Of a stretch of 64,000 nt of DNA, positions 58,462 through 64,000 are shown piece by piece. Each line of letters begins with the position of its first letter. Position 1 is the first letter of the stretch. This DNA comes from Myxococcales bacterium (lineage in GTDB: Bacteria > Myxococcota_A > Polyangia > Haliangiales > Haliangiaceae), in assembly GCA_028287115.1 (NCBI GenBank), contig JAQBQF010000328.1, forward strand, positions 19,804 to 83,803, read 5' to 3'. A program made the position numbers and the translations under genes. Below the pieces are notes generated by a model. That model worked only from the letters and a program-made list of their open reading frames with translations, searched no databases and had not been told where the DNA came from.

Positions 58462-59814
58462 CTAAATGCGCGCGGCGCGAGCAACGTCGTCGACCTCGGT
58501 CTCGGCAATCGTCCGGAGGTCGAGCCACACCCGGCCGTCCTCGATCCTGCCGACGACCGGAACCGGCGCGGCCCGCAGCGCTCGATCGATCTGATCCGCG
58601 GGCTTCCCGCGCAGCGTCACCGCGTACGAAGCCAGCTGCGCCGTCGGCATCGCACCGCCGCCGACCGTCGAGAGGCAAGGCTCGACCTCGACGGACAATC
58701 CAGCATGCGCGCCGATCGCGGCCGCGAGCGCAAGGGCGGCGGCGCGCAGCTGTTCGGCGGTCTTGCCGAGCATGCCGACGGTCGGGACCTCGAGCTGCCT
58801 GCCCTCTCGATAGAGTGCGAGCGTCGCCGCGAGGCCCGCGAGCGTGAGCTTGTCCGGCCGCAGCGCCCGCATCAGCGGGTGCTTGCGCGCGGCTTCGACC
58901 GCGGCGGCCTTGCCGACCGCGATGCCGGCCTGCGGCCCGCCGAGGAGCTTGTCTCCCGAGAACGTCACGAGGTCTGCACCGCTCGCGACGGTCTCGGCCA
59001 CCGTGGGCTCCTCCGGCAGCCCCCACCGGCGCTGGGTCGCGCGATCGACGAGCATGCCGGACCCGAGATCGATCATCGTCGCGATACCGCGCGCACGTCC
59101 GATCTCGACCACCTCCTCGGGGCTGACCTCGGCGGTGAACCCGACGATCGCGAAGTTCGAGCGATGGACCTTGAGCAAGAGGCCGGTCGCAGGGCCGATG
59201 GCGGTCTCGTAGTCTTTACGATGCGTCTTGTTCGTCGTGCCGATCTCGACCAGCGTGCCGCGCGACAGCGCGAGGATCTCGGGCAGTCGAAACGAGCCGC
59301 CGATCTCGATCAGCTCGCCGCGCGAGACCACGATCTCTCGATTCGAGGCGAGGGCCGCGAGACCGAGCACCGTCGCCGCGGCGTTGTTATTGACCACGAG
59401 TGCGTCCTCGGCGCCGGTGAGCTCGCACAGGAGCGCGCGCAAGTGATCGTGCCGCGACCCGCGCTCGCCCTTGACGAGGTCGTACTCGAGGTTCGAGTAA
59501 CCGCGCGCGGCGTCATCGATCGCGGTCCGTGCCGCATCGGCGAGCGGAGCGCGCCCGAGGTTCGTGTGCAGCACGACACCGGTCGCGTTGATCACGCGCC
59601 GCAGCCGCGGGCGTGCGAGCTCCGCGGCGAGCACGGCGACCTCCGAGGCCGCGATCTCGCCCTCGCCTCGTCCCGCCAAGATCGCCTCGCGTTTCGCCGC
59701 GACGGTCCGCCGCGCCGCCTCGATCAGCGCCCAGCGAGGTGCCGTGCCGAGTGCGGCGGCCTCGTCGGCGAGCGCGTGCACCGCCGGCAGCTTGGACAAC
59801 CGAGGATCTGACAC
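58462..59814 (-). CDS. selA: L-seryl-tRNA(Sec) selenium transferase SelA
   Basis: This is a 450-residue PLP enzyme converting Ser-tRNA(Sec) to Sec-tRNA(Sec). Catalytic Lys289 is in FSGDKLLGGPQAG, with VINATGVVLHTNLGRAP and NNNAAAT motifs. Length and motifs are standard. Its presence implies selenoprotein synthesis, although selB, selC and selD are not in the window. The GTG start at 59814 is supported by the N-terminus SDPRLSKLPAV. It lies 15 bases upstream of the MinD-like fusion, same strand. Confidence 0.93.
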   Translation of the reverse strand: MSDPRLSKLPAVHALADEAAALGTAPRWALIEAARRTVAAKREAILAGRGEGEIAASEVAVLAAELARPRLRRVINATGVVLHTNLGRAPLADAARTAIDDAARGYSNLEYDLVKGERGSRHDHLRALLCELTGAEDALVVNNNAAATVLGLAALASNREIVVSRGELIEIGGSFRLPEILALSRGTLVEIGTTNKTHRKDYETAIGPATGLLLKVHRSNFAIVGFTAEVSPEEVVEIGRARGIATMIDLGSGMLVDRATQRRWGLPEEPTVAETVASGADLVTFSGDKLLGGPQAGIAVGKAAAVEAARKHPLMRALRPDKLTLAGLAATLALYREGRQLEVPTVGMLGKTAEQLRAAALALAAAIGAHAGLSVEVEPCLSTVGGGAMPTAQLASYAVTLRGKPADQIDRALRAAPVPVVGRIEDGRVWLDLRTIAETEVDDVARAARI

Positions 59815-60160
59815 GGCGCGAACCTACCATCGCAGGATCGAAAACCGAGGCAGGAACAGATCGGATCGAAGCGGACCTCAGCCGGACCAGATGGCGCCTC
59901 GGACGAACCGCCAAGGCGCCGAGGCGCCGAGACAGATCCAAGTGTCTTGATCGGACCCGTCATGGAGGTCCACCGGCGTCATCGATTCAATAGATGATCT
60001 CTACGCTGACCTTTGGCGCCTCGGCGCCTCGGCGGTTGATCTGGGTCTCATGTCGTGGTGCACCACGTTCGGTGGCTCTGAATTCCACCCGCTACGAGGA
60101 TCGCCATGGCAGCACGCAATCGCGGTGTGCGCGCCGGGGCGCTCGGCGTAGACTGGCGCC
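59815..60160. other. noncoding region between selA and kinase gene, with inverted repeats
   Basis: These 346 bases hold no gene I can support. They lie between the divergent selA and kinase starts. The main feature is the inverted GC-rich repeat at 59906-60037. No tRNA(Sec) cloverleaf was recognised. Confidence 0.5.
59906..60037. repeat. inverted GC-rich repeat pair
   Basis: AACCGCCAAGGCGCCGAGGC begins an arm of 26 bases at 59906-59931. A nearly matching inverted arm lies at 60011-60037, with about 80 bases between. The arms consist of AAGGCGCCGAGGCGCC-type short units. A related, AT-richer CCGCAAAG version occurs near 3.3-3.4 kb. Confidence 0.65.
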
Positions 60161-62440
60161 GTGGACGTCCAAGCGGTCTCCTCGCTGCTCGCCGCGCTCT
60201 TGATGCTCGCGATCGGCGCGTCGGTGCTCCTGCGCTCGCGCTCGGATCGGATGTACACGTCATTCGCGGCGTTCACGTTCACGGTGTCCGCGTGGCACTT
60301 GTGCTCGTTCATCGATGCCGCGACGCCGCGGCCGTGGATGCGCTGGCTGTCGCTGTGGGCCGCCGCGACGATCCCGCCGTTGGCGATCCGGTTCTTCCGG
60401 ATCTTCCTCGCGCAGCCGTCGATCGGCGGACCCAAGCGCGGCCCGCGCGTCACGCTCGCCTGGACGCTGCTCGCGTACGCGGCGCTGATGTTCTCGGCGA
60501 TCGGCACGCCGATCCACGAATCGATCTACTTCCAGATCCCGTTCGGCCTCTACGTGTTCGGCGGTCTCTATCGCTGCGTGTGGGATCTGTGGATCCAGTA
60601 TCGCGCGACGACCAAGCGCGCCGAGCGCACGCGCGTCGGATATCTCGCGCTCGGCGGCGTGCTGACCACGACGCTGACGCTCACCGACGTGTTGCCGCGG
60701 TTCGGCATTCCGTGGCCCGCCGTCGGCAACGTCCTCGGCATTCTCTACCTCTACTTCCTGTCGCAGACGCTGTTTCGCTATCGCCTGCTCGATCTCAACG
60801 AGCTGATCGGCAAGATGGCGGTGCTCGGCACGCTGGTCGTCTTGTTGTCGGCGGTCTACGGCTTGCTGCTGTACTGGATCGACAGCGGCCAGCAGGGCCT
60901 GTATCTCCTCAACGCGCTCGTCGCCGCGTTCGTGATCCTGATCCTGTTCGAGCCGGTGCGAAACTGGCTCGAGAACAGCATCAATCGCTGGCTGCTCCGG
61001 CAGCGAACCGAGCTTCGCGGCCGCCTCGACGCCGTGCGCCGCGAGCTGCCGAGCGTCGTCGATGTTCCGGACATGGTCGGCAGGATCGTCACCGCGCTCG
61101 AAGAATCACGCCGCGTCACCGATGCCGGCATGTACCTGCTCGATGCCGACGGCGCCGGTTACGATCGCGCGGGCTTCGTCGGCGGACCGCCCCCGGAACG
61201 CCTCGATGCAAACGCCGAACGCGCACTGCTCGATCGCGTGCGCGGCGGTCACCTCGATATCGATCAGTTGAAGCGCGAGCGCGAGGAGGTCGGCACGGCG
61301 CCCGACGCCGAGGCGAAGCGCACCGCGATCATCGCGCTCGAAGAACGTCTCCACGAGCTGCACGCCGCCCTCGTGTTCCCGCTGTTCGGCTCGGCCGAGA
61401 CCGAGCAAGGTCCGTGGCTCCTCGGCCTGTTCTGCGTCCGCGACGATCGCACCGACAACGCGTTCGATCCGGACGACTTCGATACGTTCCGCCAGCTCGC
61501 GATCGGTGCCGCGCGCGTGATCGAATCGTCGCAGGCGTACGAGCGCGTCAAGGAGCGCGATCGTCTCGCGGCGCTCGGCGAGATGGCGGCCGGTCTCGCG
61601 CACGAGATTCGCAACCCGCTCGGCGCGATCAAAGGTGCGGCGCAGCTCCTGATGACCTCCGACGGCAAGCCCGCCGCGAACGCGAGCGAGACCGCCGAGT
61701 TCTTGCAGATCATCGTCGAGGAAGCGAACCGCCTCAACAACGTCGTGACGCGCTTCCTCGATTACGCGCGGTCCGAACGTCCCGGCCGCGAAGGCGCCGA
61801 CAAGGTCGATCTCAACCACGTCGTGCGCAAGACCCAGCAACTCCTGCTCCAGGAGCAACACAAGAATGTCGAGCTTCGCGTCCGCACCGACGATCAGTTG
61901 CCGCAGGTCGCCGGCGATCCCGAGTCGCTGCTTCAGGTGTTTCTAAACCTCGGACAGAACGCGCTCCAGGCGATGCCCGACGGTGGCACGCTCGAGATCC
62001 TGACGACCCGCCGCCGGCGTTCGCGCCTCGGATACGGTCAGTTCTGCGAGGTTCGGTTTCGCGATACCGGCATCGGCATCCCGCGGGATCGCTTGAAGAA
62101 GCTGTTCATCCCGTTCTACACGACGAAGCAGAAGGGCACCGGCCTCGGCCTCGCGATCTCGCATCGCATCATCAACCAGCACGGCGGCACGATCGAAGTG
62201 CGGTCGACGATCGGTCAGGGCTCGACATTCTCGGTGTTTCTCCCGGCTGCCGAGCCGATCCCGCTGTCGAAGGTCGAGGACATCACCGAGACCGGACGGT
62301 TCGCGTCGCGCGGCGACGCCACGCCCACGCCCACATCGCCTGCGGCGAATTCCGAGTCGGCTACCACGAACGAAGCGGTTGTCGACACACCGGCGGAGCC
62401 CGCGGCGGTTGCACCGGCAACACCATCGACAACGGGATAG
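60161..62440 (+). CDS. multi-span sensor histidine kinase with GAF-like domain
   Basis: This is a 759-residue kinase. About seven membrane helices occupy residues 5-265, then a coiled segment and a GAF-like domain (about 295-460). The phosphoacceptor is His481 (AHEIRNPLGAI), and the ATPase motifs NLGQNALQAM, DTGIGIP and GTGLGLAI follow. The Thr/Pro/Ala-rich C-terminal tail is disordered. The GTG start at 60161 gives a first helix. It pairs with the regulator 25 bases downstream. Confidence 0.86.
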   Translation: MDVQAVSSLLAALLMLAIGASVLLRSRSDRMYTSFAAFTFTVSAWHLCSFIDAATPRPWMRWLSLWAAATIPPLAIRFFRIFLAQPSIGGPKRGPRVTLAWTLLAYAALMFSAIGTPIHESIYFQIPFGLYVFGGLYRCVWDLWIQYRATTKRAERTRVGYLALGGVLTTTLTLTDVLPRFGIPWPAVGNVLGILYLYFLSQTLFRYRLLDLNELIGKMAVLGTLVVLLSAVYGLLLYWIDSGQQGLYLLNALVAAFVILILFEPVRNWLENSINRWLLRQRTELRGRLDAVRRELPSVVDVPDMVGRIVTALEESRRVTDAGMYLLDADGAGYDRAGFVGGPPPERLDANAERALLDRVRGGHLDIDQLKREREEVGTAPDAEAKRTAIIALEERLHELHAALVFPLFGSAETEQGPWLLGLFCVRDDRTDNAFDPDDFDTFRQLAIGAARVIESSQAYERVKERDRLAALGEMAAGLAHEIRNPLGAIKGAAQLLMTSDGKPAANASETAEFLQIIVEEANRLNNVVTRFLDYARSERPGREGADKVDLNHVVRKTQQLLLQEQHKNVELRVRTDDQLPQVAGDPESLLQVFLNLGQNALQAMPDGGTLEILTTRRRRSRLGYGQFCEVRFRDTGIGIPRDRLKKLFIPFYTTKQKGTGLGLAISHRIINQHGGTIEVRSTIGQGSTFSVFLPAAEPIPLSKVEDITETGRFASRGDATPTPTSPAANSESATTNEAVVDTPAEPAAVAPATPSTTG

Positions 62441-62465
62441 CGTGAGGGAGTAGAGTAGCGTCCGA

Positions 62466-63881
62466 ATGCAACCGGCCAAGATCCTGGTCGCGGATGACGA
62501 GCAAAACTTACGTCGGGTGCTCGCGGCGATGCTGCGTCGCGATGGCCACGAGGTCGTCCAGGCCGCGAACGGACAAGAGGCGATCGATCGACTCGCGGAC
62601 GTCGATGTCGTGATCACGGATCTACGGATGCCGGGCGCCGACGGCATGGAGGTGCTGCGCACCGCCTCGAAAAACCATCCGCACGTCCCGGTGATCATCA
62701 TCACCGCCTACGGCTCGGTCGGTCAGGCGGTCGAAGCGATCAAGGCCGGCGCGTTCGACTACATCGAGAAGCCGTACGAGCAGGACTCGATCCGGGTGAT
62801 CGTCGACAAAGCGATCGGGCAAGCGGTCGCCAACAAGCTCGCGCCGCGCCAGACGCTGTATCCGGTCGTCGACACGGAGGCGAAGGGCCGCTATGGCCTG
62901 ATCGGCCAGTCGACCGAGATGCATTCGATCTTCGCGGTGATCGACAAGGTCGCCGACACACCCTCGACGGTCCTGATCACCGGCGAGAGCGGCACCGGCA
63001 AAGAGCTCGTCGCGAAGGCGTTGCACGAGAACTCGAGCCGCAAAGGTGGCCCGTTCATCAAGATCAACTGCGCCGCGATTCCCAAGACGCTGATGGAGTC
63101 GGAGCTGTTCGGCTACGAGAAGGGCGCGTTCACCGGCGCGACCTCGAGCAAACCGGGCCGCTTCGAGCTCGCAGATGAGGGCTCGCTGTTCCTCGACGAG
63201 ATCGGTGAGATTCCGGTCGAGATGCAGGTCAAGCTGCTCCGCGCGATCCAGGAGAGCGAGTTCGAGCGCGTCGGCGGCATCAAGACAATCAAGGTCGACG
63301 TCCGGCTGATCACGGCGACCAACCGCGACCTCGAGCACGAGATCGCGCGCGGCAACTTCCGCGAAGATCTCTACTACCGGCTCAATGTCGTTCCGCTGCT
63401 GATTCCGCCGCTGCGCAAACGCACCGGTGACATCCCGCTGCTCGTCCAGCACATCATCAAGAAGTTCAACGAGCGCCTGAAGAAGACGATCACGGGTATC
63501 GCGGACGACGCGCTCGCCGCCCTCGAGACCCACAACTGGCCCGGCAACATTCGCGAGCTCGAGAACGTCCTCGAGCGAACGATCTTGTTCTGCAAGGGCG
63601 ATCGCATCGAGCGCGTCGATCTGCAGCTCGGCTCTGCAGCGGCCGAAGTGCCGGTCCCGGTCGTCGAAGTGGAGCACGGCGAGGACGGGGTCGGGGAGAT
63701 CTCCGGATCGCTCAAGGACGTCGTCCGCGCCGAGACCGCGCGCGTCGAACGCGAGCTGATCATGAAGGCGCTCGACGAGACGAGTAACAACGTGACGCAG
63801 GCCGCACGGCTCCTCAAGATCAGCCGCAAGAGCCTCCAGATGAAGATGAAGGAGTTCGGGCTCCGCGACCGCGAGGGCTAG
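62466..63881 (+). CDS. sigma-54-dependent NtrC-family response regulator
   Basis: This 471-residue regulator has a receiver (ADDEQ, phosphoacceptor in VITDLRMP, Lys in IEKPY), AAA+ domain (GESGTGKE, GYEKGAFTGA, GSLFLDE) and Fis-type helix-turn-helix (TQAARLLKISRKSLQMKM). GAGGGAG precedes the start. All elements are intact, and the operon with the upstream kinase implies a two-component system acting on sigma-54 promoters. Targets are unknown. Confidence 0.91.
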   Translation: MQPAKILVADDEQNLRRVLAAMLRRDGHEVVQAANGQEAIDRLADVDVVITDLRMPGADGMEVLRTASKNHPHVPVIIITAYGSVGQAVEAIKAGAFDYIEKPYEQDSIRVIVDKAIGQAVANKLAPRQTLYPVVDTEAKGRYGLIGQSTEMHSIFAVIDKVADTPSTVLITGESGTGKELVAKALHENSSRKGGPFIKINCAAIPKTLMESELFGYEKGAFTGATSSKPGRFELADEGSLFLDEIGEIPVEMQVKLLRAIQESEFERVGGIKTIKVDVRLITATNRDLEHEIARGNFREDLYYRLNVVPLLIPPLRKRTGDIPLLVQHIIKKFNERLKKTITGIADDALAALETHNWPGNIRELENVLERTILFCKGDRIERVDLQLGSAAAEVPVPVVEVEHGEDGVGEISGSLKDVVRAETARVERELIMKALDETSNNVTQAARLLKISRKSLQMKMKEFGLRDREG

Positions 63882-63945
63882 GTCGCGCGCCGCATGAAGG
63901 CTCTTGTTGGCTGATCCCGCGCGAGCGCAGTGCTACTACTCGCGC

Positions 63946-64000
63946 ATGAGGCTACCCCATTTCGCCACCGTACTCGTGCTCGCGGCGTGCAGCCACGGTA
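63946..64000 (+). CDS. 5' end of a lipoprotein gene
   Basis: An ATG at 63946 begins a frame reading MRLPHFATVLVLAACSHG and running off the window. The lipobox LVLAAC with Cys15 indicates an exported lipoprotein. The rest is out of view, so no family can be given. Confidence 0.55.
   Translation, partial: MRLPHFATVLVLAACSHG

Noticed and set aside
59906..60037. Inverted repeats as an insertion-sequence end or miniature transposon
   Set aside because: No transposase, no target duplication and no defined termini were seen; described only as a repeat.
59815..60160. A tRNA(Sec) gene next to selA
   Set aside because: No acceptor or anticodon arm could be drawn in this stretch.
60106..62445. A 779-codon frame overlapping the kinase at 60161
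   Set aside because: Kinase motifs are in the other frame; this one is Arg/Ala-rich noise.

Overview
The window is GC-rich and gene-dense DNA from one chromosome, most plausibly a Myxococcota bacterium of the Haliangium/Kofleriaceae type. The supporting signs are a complete type II secretion operon under a sigma-54 style regulator, three enhancer-binding response regulators, many Cys-lipidated lipoproteins, a MYXO-CTERM-like sorting tail on a VCBS-repeat protein, a degenerate Ser/Thr kinase with a Pro/Ala-rich linker, and a microcompartment shell set that I recognise from memory as the Haliangium ochraceum type. No database search was run. All family names come from motifs and remembered families. 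No tRNA, rRNA, CRISPR array, insertion sequence or prophage was seen.

Layout. Positions 1-2.9 kb hold a tandem HtrA-like protease and pseudoprotease pair and a divergent LuxR-type regulator. Positions 2.8-4.1 kb hold an alkyltransferase-like DNA repair protein, a small repeat cluster and a MoaD-MoaE fusion. Positions 4.1-19.8 kb are a minus-strand operon of an NtrC-type activator followed by gspC-D-E-F-G-H-I-J-K-L-M-N in canonical order, with overlapping or nearly abutting genes throughout. A candidate sigma-54 promoter and an inverted-repeat enhancer site lie upstream. Positions 20-29 kb hold two tandem paralogous membrane proteins, a lipase-like lipoprotein, a large sensor kinase, an outer-membrane protein and the VCBS protein. 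Positions 29-35.7 kb hold a Tat-exported DUF1501 protein with a CxxCH lipoprotein, a cyclophilin lipoprotein and a DUF4139 lipoprotein interrupted by an OmpA domain.

Positions 35.8-39.1 kb are a compact five-gene bacterial microcompartment operon: two tandem-domain shell proteins, one hexameric shell protein, one pentameric vertex protein and one CoA-acylating aldehyde dehydrogenase with an N-terminal encapsulation-type helix. No aldehyde-generating signature enzyme, alcohol dehydrogenase or phosphotransacylase is visible beside it, so the substrate is unknown. This is the most interesting system in the window.

Positions 39.2-50.5 kb are mixed: TolC, a PgeF/YfiH multicopper-like protein, a truncated MDR dehydrogenase, a tail-anchored pseudokinase, bifunctional Rel, guanylate kinase and YicC. 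Positions 50.5-55.5 kb hold a solute-binding lipoprotein, histidine kinase and sigma-54 regulator set, then a polysaccharide deacetylase. Positions 55.5-59.8 kb hold a pseudouridine synthase, a small protein, a MinD/J-like/RodZ-HTH fusion ATPase and SelA. The window ends with a second kinase and sigma-54 regulator pair and the first codons of another lipoprotein.
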